Shown piece after piece: positions 41,891-51,298 of a stretch of DNA of 64,000 nt. The position numbers and the translations under genes were made by a program. The notes under the pieces are model-generated. The model searched no databases, was not told where the DNA came from, and saw nothing but the letters and a program-made list of their open reading frames with translations. The stretch is from Ectorhizobium quercum (lineage in GTDB: Bacteria > Pseudomonadota > Alphaproteobacteria > Rhizobiales > Rhizobiaceae), in the NCBI RefSeq assembly GCF_026552795.1, contig NZ_JANFPI010000002.1, positions 310,001 to 374,000 on the forward strand, given 5' to 3'. Numbering within the stretch: the first letter of the stretch is position 1; the number at the start of each line of letters is the position of its first letter.

Positions 41891-42358
41891 ATGGCTTCAA
41901 CCCCAGCACCGGAATTCGTCACCGCCACAGCCGCCGACGTTGCGCTGGTCCGCGACATCGTCCGGGCGGCCTACAAGCGATGGGTTCCGGTCGTCGGCCG
42001 CGAGCCGCTGCCGATGAAGGCCGATTACGACAAGGCGGTCATGGAACACCATATCGAGCTCCTGACCGTCGACGGCCTCGTCGTCGGGGTAATCGAAACC
42101 ATGCTGAAGGACGATCATCTCTGGATCGAGAATATCGCCGTTTCCCCCGTCGAGCAGGGCAAGGGCTACGGCAGGATGCTCCTCGCCCGCGCCGAGCATC
42201 TGGCCAGAGTGGCCGGCCGGAGCGAGGTCCAGCTCCTGACCAACGCCGCTTTCGAGACCAATGTCGCGCTCTACCGGCGAACGGGCTACGCCATCACCCT
42301 GACCGAGCCCTTCATGGGCGGCACGACGGTCTACATGGCCAAACCGGTGGAAGGGTAA
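41891..42358 (+). CDS. GNAT family N-acetyltransferase
   Basis: This 155-residue acetyltransferase has ATAADVALVRDIVRAAYKRWVPVVGREPLPM at the N-terminus, the beta-4 strand LWIENIAVSP, the acetyl-CoA P-loop EQGKGYGRMLLARAE, and the C-terminal NVALYRRTGYAITLTEPFMGGTTVYMAK. It is a typical stand-alone GNAT of unknown substrate. AAGGAACATGAC precedes the ATG at 41891. A terminator just upstream isolates it from rpoH. Confidence 0.9.
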   Translation: MASTPAPEFVTATAADVALVRDIVRAAYKRWVPVVGREPLPMKADYDKAVMEHHIELLTVDGLVVGVIETMLKDDHLWIENIAVSPVEQGKGYGRMLLARAEHLARVAGRSEVQLLTNAAFETNVALYRRTGYAITLTEPFMGGTTVYMAKPVEG

Positions 42359-42532
42359 GGCACGCAAGGGCGCCCGCCGGACGAAAACCGGCCGGCTCTT
42401 CCCGGTCCCCCATAGAAATACCGTTGCAGAATACCCGGATTTGCGACGGCAAACTTTCAATCCGAAGCAAACCTTGCCCGGACCAGGCCACTCCGTCAAA
42501 CTGGAGCGGGTCTCACATCTTGGGAATTTGGT

Positions 42533-43492
42533 ATGAATTCCATAGCCGAACGCTATCGACGCTTTGCACGCGTGGAGGCCGCGGGACGATCTCCTCTCTA
42601 CGAAACACTGGCGAAGCATGTGGCGGGAACACAGCACGCCCTGACCTTTCTCAGTCGTCTTCCTCGGGACAGACAACAGCCGAATCTGCTTTTCGCCGCA
42701 CTGCGCCATGTTTGCGGGACACCGATGTCAATCACCGAGTTCGATGAGGCGCTTGGCGAACACGCGCAGGCAATTGCCGAAGTCATGGTGACGCGTACGA
42801 CCCAGACGAATGAACCCGGACGTTGTGCAGCATTCCTGCCGTCACTGTGCCAGATGCAAGGCCCTCTGGCGCTGATAGAGGTCGGCGCTTCCGCCGGTCT
42901 ATGTCTTCTGCCGGATGCTTACGGGTACGACTGGGAACGTCAGCAGTTGGCGCCCCCCTCTCAATTTGGCGCGATAGCGCCCGTATTCCATTGCCATGCT
43001 TCGGAAAACGCTCCTCTTCCGCTTCAACATCCTGAGATCGTGTGGAGGGCTGGACTGGACCTCAATCCGCTGGACCTATCGAACCATGAAGATGTTGCGT
43101 GGCTTGAGAATCTCATCTGGCCTGAACATCATGAGCGCTTTGCGCGTCTGCGCGCTGCTGTTCAGGTGGCCCGAAAAAACCGCCCCCGCGTTGTGGCCGG
43201 AGACCTCAGGCAGGATCTGTCCGGGTTGATTGCAGAAGCGCCGAGCGATGCGACCGTTGTGGTATTTCATACGGCAGTTTTAAGCTACATTGCGGATCAG
43301 AATGATCGCGATGCTTTTGCCCGCAGCATGATCGACACAGGAGTTGTCTGGCTTAGCAACGAAAGCCCAGGTGTTTTTCCCGAGTTTGCCGAAAAAGCCG
43401 GACCAATTCGCGAAAACATGTTCCTTTTGAACATTAACGGACAACCCGTGGCGTGGACGGGTCCACATGGCCAGGAACTTCAGTGGCTCTGA
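42533..43492 (+). CDS. DUF2332 family protein
   Basis: This 319-residue protein of the DUF2332 family shows NSIAERYRRFARVEAAGRSPLYETLA, RDRQQPNLLFAALRH, PLALIEVGASAGLCLLPDAYGYDW and TVVVFHTAVLSYIADQNDRDAF. The EVGASAGL stretch resembles an S-adenosylmethionine-binding glycine loop, so a methyltransferase-like fold is possible, but no activity is established. Base composition is somewhat lower in GC than its neighbours, hinting at later acquisition. It stands alone. Confidence 0.85.
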   Translation: MNSIAERYRRFARVEAAGRSPLYETLAKHVAGTQHALTFLSRLPRDRQQPNLLFAALRHVCGTPMSITEFDEALGEHAQAIAEVMVTRTTQTNEPGRCAAFLPSLCQMQGPLALIEVGASAGLCLLPDAYGYDWERQQLAPPSQFGAIAPVFHCHASENAPLPLQHPEIVWRAGLDLNPLDLSNHEDVAWLENLIWPEHHERFARLRAAVQVARKNRPRVVAGDLRQDLSGLIAEAPSDATVVVFHTAVLSYIADQNDRDAFARSMIDTGVVWLSNESPGVFPEFAEKAGPIRENMFLLNINGQPVAWTGPHGQELQWL

Positions 43493-43782
43493 GCCGGGAA
43501 GTCGGCAACGGTCGTCCCGCAGCTTTCAACGCAAGCAAGCCTTCAAATCGGATTCTCAGCGGCGGCAGACAAGTGCCGGCCGAATGGGCGCGACGCCCCG
43601 TTGCCACAGGGCTTTGCGCCTCCAGCAGACAACGGCATGCCCGAAGCACGAATGCCGTCCCGTGCCGGCCAGAAAGGACGCACCGTTCCCGCCTCGATGG
43701 ACGGACGATCAGCGGCTCAAAAAACCCGACATGTGCGGCAGACGACCCTGCGGGAGGGATGCGCCCTCCCGCCGCCTTCGCC

Positions 43783-46098
43783 TTATTGCTGCGCCGCGCC
43801 GGCCTGTTCCCACTGGGTCATCGCCTTGTTGAAGGCTTCCGTGCCGGTCGTGCCCTTTTCCAGCGTCAGGAGCGCGCGGCGGCCGTTGCGATAGGTGACG
43901 GGGATATCGATCCAGTCGCGGGTCCGCAGCAGTTCCAGATTGGTGGCGCGCGCATCGGGGAAATCGTTGAGCGCGATCATGTGGAAATCGTCGGTGATGC
44001 GGGCGGGAACGGCAATCAGCGGATTGCCCCGGTCCTGCTCCGTGCGCTTCATCGAAATGCGCTGGACGCTTTCGATGGCGCCGCCGGCGAAATCGGCCGG
44101 AACGGAAAAGACGATCTCGACCAGATGGCTTGCCGGAAGAGAGGGGTCGGCATTGCGCTTGAAGGTCACGAGCGCCGTCAGGTTGCGGCCCGGAACGGTC
44201 AGCGTCGCCTGCACGACGGCCTGGGGCCGGCCAGCATCGTCGGCCTCTTCGCGCTCTTCCCACACGACGCCGCCCTCGATCGCGGTCGGCGTGGTCTGGC
44301 CAAGCATTTCCTCATAGAGAAGCATTTTCTCTCCGGGCACGGCCGGAGCTGCCGTCGCCGCACCGTTCTGGCCGCCCTCCTGTGGGCCGGCCGCAGGCGG
44401 CGGAGCGACGTTCTGCTGGGCGACCGACTGGCCTTCGGTCGTCGGGGCGCCGCCCGTGCCCGCTGCCGGGCCTTCGTCGACTTCGGTGCCTTCCGGCGTC
44501 AGGCGCTGCGTGAACTTGGTGCTCGGCACCGCTTCCTCGGCCGGATCCGACTGGGGATCCGCCGCAGCCGGACTGCCTTCCGGCGCAGCCGCGCCGCCGT
44601 TACCGGTGGAAACGACCGGTGTGCCCGAGGGCGTGGCCGGGCCGTTGAAAAGCTCCGTCATCGCATCGCGGTTGAGCCAGAGCGCATAACCGCCGCCCGC
44701 CAGCAGCAGGACGGCGAGACCGGCAAGGCCGATCTTCGCGAAATTCGGACGCGGCTTCGGCACGGCGCGATAGGGATAGGCCGTCTCGCCGGGAATATGC
44801 TCTTCGTCGTCGGCAACCGACGCCGCCTTGCCGGCGGAAGACCTGTCCTCGGCGGCGGCAGCGGGCGCCGAAGCGGCGTTGCCGTCATAACCGATCAGGG
44901 CCTCGAAATCGCTCCACGCATCGTTCGGGTCCCTCTGGCCCTTGCCGGCATCGGCAGGCTCGGCAGAGGGCGCGGGCTCGGCAGCGGTCTCCCGCCCTTC
45001 GAGATAGGCATCGAAATCGTCGATGATCGAGGCCGGAGAGCGCGGCTTGTCCTGCCCGTCGGATGGGGCTGGCGTCGCAGGTATCTCAAGTTCACCGTGC
45101 GAGGGCCAATCCCATGCCGGCTCCTGCTGCGAGGCACCGGCAACGGGCGCCTCTTCGGCGGGCCACGCTTCCGGGCCATCCTTGTCCACCGACGGCTCGT
45201 CGCTGTCCACCGGCGGCTCGACCGGCACGTCGGAAACGGATTCCGGCTCATAGGCCGGCTCGGCCTCGGCCGTCGGCTCGGGTTCAACGACCGGAGCCAG
45301 CGGCTCGATCGTTTCGGGAGCTTCGAAAACCGGCTCCGGCTCGACGGCCGGCGCCTGTTCGGCATATTCCTCGGGCTCATGCTCGACGGCCGCATATTCC
45401 GGCAGATCGTCGGCATAGCCGGTTTCGACCTGTTCGAAAGTCTCCGCCGGCTCGACCGGAACAGCCGGTTCGGGCTCCTCCTCATGCGGGATCGGGGCGA
45501 TTTCAGGCTCGTCGGCAGCCGGTTCCGGCTCTGCCGCCGCGGGCGCCGGTTCTTCCTCGTAAATCGCTTCCTGCTCGTAGGCCGCTTCCTCGATGGCCGC
45601 GGTCTCGTGGATATCGCCGTTTTCCGTCGTCTCCTCGCCAGACGGCTCCCGCGGTGCAGGCGCGTATTCCGCCAAGGGTTCCGGTTCGGACACGGGCTCG
45701 GGCGCCGGCTCCTCGCTCCAGGGGGCAGAGGCATCGGCAACGGGCTCGTTCTGCGCGTCCGGCTCCTCCTCGGCGGGCGCTTCTTCCGCTACGGTCGCGG
45801 CAGGCTCCGGTTCGACAGGCTCCGGTTCGGGTTCCGGCTCGGGCACAGGAACTGCAAGGGGCGCAGCGGTGTCCTCTTCCGGCAGCGCCTCGGCATGCTC
45901 GGCCTCGACCTCCCGGATCGCCTCTTCCAGCTTTTCGAGCTGACGCTGGAACAACGCCTCGGGCGGGCGCGGCTTCATGCTCTCCAACTGCCGGGTAACG
46001 GCGCTACGAGCCTTGTCGTAAACCTTCACCCGCATTTCGGGCGTATTGTTCGCCAGGCCGTCCACGGCACGGCGAATAACAGCGACAAAATCCGCCAT
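43783..46098 (-). CDS. Single-pass membrane protein with long acidic Pro/Glu linker, cotranscribed with purA
   Basis: This 771-residue protein has four parts. A helical N-terminal domain (about 1-75: MADFVAVIRRAVDGLANNTP, VYDKARSAVTRQLESMKPRP, QRQLEKLEEAIREVEAEHAE) is followed by about 350 residues of low-complexity Glu/Pro/Ala-rich sequence with EPEP and EEAP repeats. One membrane helix follows (about 455-480, FAKIGLAGLAVLLLAGGGYALWL), then an exported domain (about 600-771: EKMLLYEEMLGQTTP, NADPSLPASHLVEIVFSVPADFAGGAIESVQRISM, DFHMIALNDFPDARATNLELLRTRDWIDIPVTYRNGRRALLTLEKG). It has no domain I can name. Rhizobiaceae carry a similar gene beside purA. Confidence 0.83.
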   Translation of the reverse strand: MADFVAVIRRAVDGLANNTPEMRVKVYDKARSAVTRQLESMKPRPPEALFQRQLEKLEEAIREVEAEHAEALPEEDTAAPLAVPVPEPEPEPEPVEPEPAATVAEEAPAEEEPDAQNEPVADASAPWSEEPAPEPVSEPEPLAEYAPAPREPSGEETTENGDIHETAAIEEAAYEQEAIYEEEPAPAAAEPEPAADEPEIAPIPHEEEPEPAVPVEPAETFEQVETGYADDLPEYAAVEHEPEEYAEQAPAVEPEPVFEAPETIEPLAPVVEPEPTAEAEPAYEPESVSDVPVEPPVDSDEPSVDKDGPEAWPAEEAPVAGASQQEPAWDWPSHGELEIPATPAPSDGQDKPRSPASIIDDFDAYLEGRETAAEPAPSAEPADAGKGQRDPNDAWSDFEALIGYDGNAASAPAAAAEDRSSAGKAASVADDEEHIPGETAYPYRAVPKPRPNFAKIGLAGLAVLLLAGGGYALWLNRDAMTELFNGPATPSGTPVVSTGNGGAAAPEGSPAAADPQSDPAEEAVPSTKFTQRLTPEGTEVDEGPAAGTGGAPTTEGQSVAQQNVAPPPAAGPQEGGQNGAATAAPAVPGEKMLLYEEMLGQTTPTAIEGGVVWEEREEADDAGRPQAVVQATLTVPGRNLTALVTFKRNADPSLPASHLVEIVFSVPADFAGGAIESVQRISMKRTEQDRGNPLIAVPARITDDFHMIALNDFPDARATNLELLRTRDWIDIPVTYRNGRRALLTLEKGTTGTEAFNKAMTQWEQAGAAQQ

Positions 46099-46179
46099 CA
46101 GTTCCTTCTCATGCTCTCCGGCGCCAGCGCCGGATGGATAAAGTCAGGGACCGGAAGTCGCCCCGAACACGCCGCGACA

Positions 46180-47478
46180 TTAATCCTCAAAGGGATCGGT
46201 CACAAGTATGGTATCGTCACGCTCGGGACTGGTCGAAAGCAGAGCCACCGGCGCGCCGATCAGTTCCTCGACCTGGCGGACGTACTTGATGGCCTGGGCG
46301 GGCAGGTCGGCCCACTTGCGCGCGCCGACGGTGGATTCCTTCCACCCTTCCAGCGTGATGTAGATCGGCTCGATGCGCGCCTGCGCGCCCTGGCTGGCCG
46401 GAAGATGGTCGATTTCCTCCCCGTCCAGCCTGTAGCCGACGCAGATCTTGATCTCGTCGAGACCGTCCAGCACGTCGAGCTTGGTCAATGCGATGCCGGT
46501 GATGCCGTTGGTGGCCACCGCCTGGCGCACCAGCGCCGCGTCGAACCAGCCGCAACGGCGCTTGCGGCCCGTCACCGTGCCGAATTCGCGGCCACGCTCG
46601 CCGAGGAACTGGCCGATCTCGTCGGTCAGTTCGGTCGGGAACGGACCTTCGCCGACGCGGGTCGTATAGGCCTTGGTGATGCCGAGAATATAGCCGAGCG
46701 CGCCCGGCCCCATGCCCGAACCGGCGGCGGCCTGGCCGGCGACGGTGTTCGAGGACGTCACGAACGGATAGGTGCCGTGGTCAATGTCGAGCAGCGACCC
46801 CTGGGCCCCCTCGAACAGGATGCGCGCGCCCTTGCGGCGCTCGCGGTCGAGCAGTCTCCAGACGGTTTCGCGGAACGGCAGCACCTTGTCGGCGATGGAC
46901 GTCAGTTCCTCCATGATCGCCTTGTGCTCCACCTCCGGCGCGCCGAGGCCGCGGCGCAGCGCGTTGTGGTGGGTCAGAAGACGATCGACCTTGCCCGGCA
47001 GCGTGTCGAGATCGGCAAGATCCATGAAGCGGATGGCGCGACGCCCGACCTTATCCTCATAGGCCGGGCCGATGCCGCGCCGGGTGGTGCCAATCTTCGT
47101 GCCGCTGTTCGAGGCGGCGTCCTCGCGCATGCCGTCGAGTTCGCGGTGCAGCGACAGGATCAGCGTGGCGTTGTCGGCGATGCGCAGATTGTCGGGGGTG
47201 ATCTTGACGCCCTGCGCCTCGATACGGCCGATTTCGGCGATCAGTGCATGCGGATCGACGACCACGCCGTTGCCGATCACGGCCAGCTTGCCCGGACGCA
47301 CCACGCCCGAGGGCAGAAGGGAGAGCTTGTAGCTGACGCCGTCGATCACCAGCGTGTGGCCCGCATTGTGTCCGCCCTGAAACCTGACCACGACATCCGC
47401 GCGCTCGGACAGCCAGTCAACGATCTTGCCCTTGCCTTCGTCGCCCCACTGCGAACCAACAACCACGACATTCGTCAT
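46180..47478 (-). CDS. purA: Adenylosuccinate synthetase
   Basis: This 432-residue enzyme converts IMP plus aspartate plus GTP to adenylosuccinate, the first committed step to AMP. Motifs are the GTP/catalytic N-terminus [19 protein letters not shown], the switch loop [56 protein letters not shown] and [13 protein letters not shown]. Length and start are normal. The acidic membrane-protein gene follows 81 bases downstream on the same strand. Confidence 0.98.
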   Translation of the reverse strand: MTNVVVVGSQWGDEGKGKIVDWLSERADVVVRFQGGHNAGHTLVIDGVSYKLSLLPSGVVRPGKLAVIGNGVVVDPHALIAEIGRIEAQGVKITPDNLRIADNATLILSLHRELDGMREDAASNSGTKIGTTRRGIGPAYEDKVGRRAIRFMDLADLDTLPGKVDRLLTHHNALRRGLGAPEVEHKAIMEELTSIADKVLPFRETVWRLLDRERRKGARILFEGAQGSLLDIDHGTYPFVTSSNTVAGQAAAGSGMGPGALGYILGITKAYTTRVGEGPFPTELTDEIGQFLGERGREFGTVTGRKRRCGWFDAALVRQAVATNGITGIALTKLDVLDGLDEIKICVGYRLDGEEIDHLPASQGAQARIEPIYITLEGWKESTVGARKWADLPAQAIKYVRQVEELIGAPVALLSTSPERDDTILVTDPFED

Positions 47479-47697
47479 CGATAAATTCCTGTAGTACGCC
47501 CGGGTGAAACTCGTTCCCGGGCCATTCCAAACCCGCGCATCTATAATGGTTTGTTTTGCGGAAAGCGACTCCGTTTACAGGGCAAACATGGCCTTTTTTG
47601 CGTGACAAATCGCGGCACGGCGCGCTATCTGCCTCCGTTTCCGGCATTTCACCGTCGCCGGAACCCGAAAATCCAGAACGCGAACGGTCCCCGAGTC

Positions 47698-48582
47698 TTG
47701 TCCCGCACCGCCTATCTCCTCCTCGTCGTCGCCACGCTGCTGTGGGCGGGCAACATGATTTCCGGCAAGCTGGCAATCGGACACATCAGCCCGATGATGC
47801 TCAATCTCCTGCGCTGGGTTCTCGCCTTCGTCCTGATCGTCGCCGTTTCCCTGCCCCAGCTTCGGCGCGACTGGCCGCTGATGCGGCGGAACTGGGCGCT
47901 GCTGCTCGGCTACGGCATGTTCGGCTATACGCTGTTCAATGCCCTGCTCTACACGGCCATGACGATGACGAGCGGCGTCAACGGCGCCATCGAGCAGGCA
48001 ATCATCCCGATGCTGATCTTCATCATCAACTACATCCTGTTCCGCATCCGCGCCACGGCGGCGCAACTGGCCGGCTTCGTGCTGACCATCGCCGGCATCG
48101 CCATCACCGCCTCCCACGGCAATCCGGCCGCTCTTCTGGAACTGGAAGTGAACGGCGGCGACCTGATGGTCCTCGCCGCCGCCGCCATCTATGCGGTCTA
48201 TACGATCGCGCTGCGCTGGAAGCCGGCCATCGGCTGGCAGAGCCTCATGGCGGCTTCCGCGCTCGGCGCCATCGTTGGCGCCGTGCCCATGCTGGCCTGG
48301 GAAATGTCGCGCGGAGCCGCCGTCTTCCCGGATGCGCGCGGCTGGCTCCTCGTTCTGTATACCGGCCTGCTGCCCTCGCTGGTGTCGCAAATCTTCTGGG
48401 TCAAGGGCGTCGAGGTCATCGGCGCCAACCGGGCGGGCCTCTTCATCAACCTCATTCCGGTTTTCGGCACGATTCTCTCGGTGGTCTTCCTCGGCGAGAC
48501 CCTGAGCGGCTTCCACATCGTCGCGCTCGTCCTCGTGACGGCGGGCATCGCGATCGCCGAAAAGGGCAAGCCGAAGGCCTGA
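47698..48582 (+). CDS. DMT superfamily permease (EamA family)
   Basis: This 294-residue protein has about ten membrane helices in two EamA repeats: YLLLVVATLLWAGNMISGKLAIGHISPMMLNLLRW in the first, and AIYAVYTIALRWKP, GLLPSLVSQIFWVKGVEVIGANRAGLFINLIPVF, LGETLSGFHIVALVLVTAGIAIAEKGK in the second. It probably exports amino acids or other small metabolites; the substrate is unknown. No ATG precedes the first helix closely, and I take the TTG at 47698. An ATG at 47551 would add 49 residues without family character. It is divergent from purA. Confidence 0.85.
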   Translation: MSRTAYLLLVVATLLWAGNMISGKLAIGHISPMMLNLLRWVLAFVLIVAVSLPQLRRDWPLMRRNWALLLGYGMFGYTLFNALLYTAMTMTSGVNGAIEQAIIPMLIFIINYILFRIRATAAQLAGFVLTIAGIAITASHGNPAALLELEVNGGDLMVLAAAAIYAVYTIALRWKPAIGWQSLMAASALGAIVGAVPMLAWEMSRGAAVFPDARGWLLVLYTGLLPSLVSQIFWVKGVEVIGANRAGLFINLIPVFGTILSVVFLGETLSGFHIVALVLVTAGIAIAEKGKPKA

Positions 48583-48717
48583 CGCCTTTCGCAGCTGTCT
48601 CTCCCCGGAGCACGTCCGGCAATAGGGTGGAAGCGGGAAGGACGGGTTCAGGGCGTCCGTCCGGGAACGGTCACGCAACGTCCGCGGGCGGCGACGCGCC
48701 TGAACCCCTGGAAAGCC

Positions 48718-49041
48718 TCAGAGAGGCTCGCCGGAAGGAACGGAACCGGTCAGCACGCCAGCGTCGGCGCTCTCCGCCGCCGGAACGGCGAAAGGTGCGA
48801 TTCCCATCCCCAGAGCCGCCAGAAACCGGCCGGCATCGCTCGCCGTCGGCGTCAGGCGGGCGAAAGGCATCACGGCGCATTCGCCGCAGGAATGCCGCGC
48901 AGAGGCGTATGAAATCGCGCCGACCACCTCGGACGACGGAACCGCCGAGGAAAACTGGCGGGCCAGACCGCCCGGCCCGAAGGCATGGGCCGGAGCCGCG
49001 GCCAGAAGAAGACCCAGTGCGATGGCTGCTGTGTTGCGCAT
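48718..49041 (-). CDS. Small secreted hypothetical protein
   Basis: This 107-residue protein has a clear signal peptide (MRNTAAIALGLLLAAAPAHA-FGP), leaving about 87 residues with a CGEC cysteine pair (SCGECAVMPFARL). No family is recognised. AAGGG lies just before the ATG. Codon use fits the genome and the antisense frames look worse, so I accept it as a gene with moderate confidence. A 19-base hairpin (49061-49079) lies in its leader. Confidence 0.55.
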   Translation of the reverse strand: MRNTAAIALGLLLAAAPAHAFGPGGLARQFSSAVPSSEVVGAISYASARHSCGECAVMPFARLTPTASDAGRFLAALGMGIAPFAVPAAESADAGVLTGSVPSGEPL

Positions 49042-49343
49042 GACCCTTGTCCCTGTCTCTGGAGCGGTTTCTCCGCTCCTTGTCCTTGATCGGGATCATC
49101 CCCTGTAGGCCGGACCGCTTCATGCAAGGGCGCAAGGCCCTCGTCCGCCGTGAAGACCACGATAGCGCCGAGATTTTCCCGCCCGCTTAAACCGGAAGAT
49201 TCAATTTTAGCGAATTGCCGTTTTTCGGGAGGTTGCGCGCATTGCGCTCAATTCGGCATCGGTGCGGACGCAAATTGATGCTTTTCCGAACACGGGGAAT
49301 TGCCTAAGCCGGAGGGACCCCATGAGCGACAGGAGATTTCCGG
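49042..49343. other. Gene-free interval with divergent promoters
   Basis: No gene is seen. The left part has a hairpin GGAGCGG-TTTCT-CCGCTCC (49061-49079) in the leader of the secreted protein gene. The right part holds the candidate operator at 49255-49290 for the creatininase-family gene, preceded by AT-rich sequence around 49196-49225. Confidence 0.55.
49255..49290 (+). promoter_or_regulatory. 36-bp element upstream of the creatininase-family gene, shared with the ABC operon
   Basis: Starting GGCATCG and containing TGCG, ACG, TTG and TGCTTTTC at fixed spacing, this stretch matches 51187-51222 at 27 of 36 positions, in the same orientation relative to the downstream gene. It is likely a binding site for the LysR regulator encoded between the two sites. 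Confidence 0.55.
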
Positions 49344-50141
49344 ATGGGCCTGCCCTTCTACTGGAACGAACTCAACACCTACGATTTCGCCGGGCTGGAC
49401 CCGGACAGGACCATCGCCATCCTGCCGATCGCCTCCACCGAGCAGCACGGGCCGCACCTGCCCGTTGCCACGGACGTCGCCATCGCCACCGGCATGCTGG
49501 CCGAATACCGCCGCCAGAAACCGGACGATCTGGCGACCCTCGTTCTTCCCATGCAGGAAATCGGCAAGGCCAACGAACATATCTACGGCCCCGGAACCCT
49601 GTCCTTCGGCTGGGACATTCTCATTCCCGCCTGGACGGCGATCGGCGGGAAGGTGGCCGAGGCCGGCATCCGCAAGCTCGTCATCGTCAATTCGCACGGC
49701 GGCAATCTCGACATCATGCACATCGTCGCCCGCGAATTGCGGGTGCGCCATTCCATGCAGGTCGTCTCCACCCAGTGGACCCGCTTCGGCTATCCGGACG
49801 GTCTCGTCAGCGAGCACGAGGCGAAGTTCGGCATCCACGGCGGCGATGTCGAGACATCGCTGATGCTGCACTTCCGTCCCGACCTGGTGCGCATGGAGAA
49901 GGCCGAGAACTTCCGCTCGAAGGCCGAGGAGATGAAGGCGCATTCGCGCTTCCTGCAACCCCTGCCGCCGCATTCGCTGGCCTGGATCGCCCACGACCTG
50001 AATCCGAACGGCGTCGTCGGCGACGCTTCCGCCGCCACAGCCGAACGCGGCGAGCGCATCGCCCGCCACCAGGTCGCCGGCTTCGTCGAGATGCTCGGCG
50101 ACCTCGCCGGGTGGCCGCTTTCGAATCTCTACAGCGAATAG
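49344..50141 (+). CDS. Creatininase family amidohydrolase
   Basis: This 265-residue metal-dependent hydrolase has the family's metal-binding sequence: LPIASTEQHGPHLPVATD, IVNSHGGNLDIMH and HGGDVETSLML. Creatininase itself interconverts creatinine and creatine. Other members act on formamides, dihydro-pyrimidine-like rings or mycofactocin precursors, so the substrate cannot be assigned. AGGAG lies ten bases before the ATG at 49344. It is convergent with the LysR gene, and a shared upstream element links it to the transporter operon at 51299. Confidence 0.9.
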   Translation: MGLPFYWNELNTYDFAGLDPDRTIAILPIASTEQHGPHLPVATDVAIATGMLAEYRRQKPDDLATLVLPMQEIGKANEHIYGPGTLSFGWDILIPAWTAIGGKVAEAGIRKLVIVNSHGGNLDIMHIVARELRVRHSMQVVSTQWTRFGYPDGLVSEHEAKFGIHGGDVETSLMLHFRPDLVRMEKAENFRSKAEEMKAHSRFLQPLPPHSLAWIAHDLNPNGVVGDASAATAERGERIARHQVAGFVEMLGDLAGWPLSNLYSE

Positions 50142-50162
50142 GCCGGCAAGGCCCGAATCACG

Positions 50163-51116
50163 TCAGCCCTCGCGGCGCTCGGCGGGAGCCGGCACCGCGC
50201 CGCCCGACTGCAATTCATGCACCATCGTCGACATTTCGGCCATGATATACTCCGCGAACAGGCTCGCCGCCGCATCGAGCGGCGCCCGGGCGCGGGCGAA
50301 GAGCTTCATCGCCTGATGGCGCACATAGGGTGCGGTGAAGGGCCGGAAGGCCAGTTCGCCGCGGCGGCATTCGGCAACCACATCCAGCGGATTGAGCAGC
50401 GACAGCCCCGATCCCAGCTTGACCATCTTCTTCATCAGTTCGACGGAGTTCGTTTCAAGCACCGGCTCCACCGGCAGCGCCAGCGGCGCGAGCACCAGAT
50501 TGATGGCGTTGCGCAGGCTGTTGCCGGGGCAGGACAGCACCAGCTTTTCCTGAAGCACCTCCAGCGGATCGATGGCCTCGAACGCCGTCAGCCGATGCCC
50601 CTGCGGCATCACCACCCCGACCGGCACGTCGAAATTGGCCAGCGTGCGGATGCCGGGCGTGGCAGGAATGTTGAAGCCGAGGCCGATATCCGCCTCGCCG
50701 GTCAGGACCGGCGGCAGCGTCGCCGATCCGGCATCGTTGAGAAGCAGGATGCGGACGCGCGGATGGCTTTCCATGAAGCGGCCGATCACCTCGGGCAACG
50801 GCCCGGCCGCAAGCCCTACCGTCGTCACGATGGAAACCTTGCCGGCCTGCGGCATCTTCAGGCCGCGAATGCGCGATTCCAGTTTCTCATAATTTTTCAG
50901 CACCTCGCGGATATGCTCGATGCAAAGCTCGCCGGCCGCCGTCAGGCGCAGCCCGCGCGGCAGGCGCTCGAAGATCGGCGCCCCAAATTCCTCCTCCAGC
51001 GCCAGGATCTGCCGGTTGACCGCCGACGAGGCGACGTTGAGCCGGGCCGCGGCCTTGCGGATGGAGCCGCAGCGGGCAATTTCGTCGATATATTGCAGCT
51101 TCCGCGAGTGAAGCAT
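50163..51116 (-). CDS. LysR family transcriptional regulator
   Basis: This 317-residue regulator has an N-terminal winged helix (LHSRKLQYIDEIARCGSIRKAAARLNVASSAVNRQILALEEEFG) and a LysR substrate-binding domain from about 90 (GKVSIVTTVGLAAGPLPEVIGRFMESHP, TGEADIGLGFNIP). AAGGA sits before the ATG at 51116; a GTG at 51122 is possible. It is divergent from the ABC transporter operon and convergent with the creatininase gene. It most likely controls both through the paired 36-bp elements. Confidence 0.92.
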   Translation of the reverse strand: MLHSRKLQYIDEIARCGSIRKAAARLNVASSAVNRQILALEEEFGAPIFERLPRGLRLTAAGELCIEHIREVLKNYEKLESRIRGLKMPQAGKVSIVTTVGLAAGPLPEVIGRFMESHPRVRILLLNDAGSATLPPVLTGEADIGLGFNIPATPGIRTLANFDVPVGVVMPQGHRLTAFEAIDPLEVLQEKLVLSCPGNSLRNAINLVLAPLALPVEPVLETNSVELMKKMVKLGSGLSLLNPLDVVAECRRGELAFRPFTAPYVRHQAMKLFARARAPLDAAASLFAEYIMAEMSTMVHELQSGGAVPAPAERREG

Positions 51117-51186
51117 GGGCACATCCTTGCTTAAATTTTAGCCAGGCCGCATGATTTACGGACAAAGATCCAGCCGATGCCGAAAA

Positions 51187-51222
51187 GGCATCGTTGCGCA
51201 CGAATTTTGGTGCTTTTCAAAG
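51187..51222 (+). promoter_or_regulatory. 36-bp element in the LysR/ABC divergent promoter
   Basis: GGCATCG...TGCTTTTC matches the element before the creatininase gene at 27 of 36 positions. A short GATGCC-GAAAA-GGCATC dyad overlaps its left end (51176-51192). It ends 76 bases before the binding-protein ATG and starts 70 bases before the LysR start. Confidence 0.55.
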
Positions 51223-51298
51223 AGCAAGGCAACAGGTCAAATGCGGGTTCGGAATAAAATCCCGAACCGCCAGAGTTCCAGAAGGGGGACAGTCGATC

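Noticed and set aside
43453-47484. 1343-codon plus-strand open frame opposite the acidic protein and purA
   Set aside because: It spans two well-supported minus-strand genes and is a compositional artefact.
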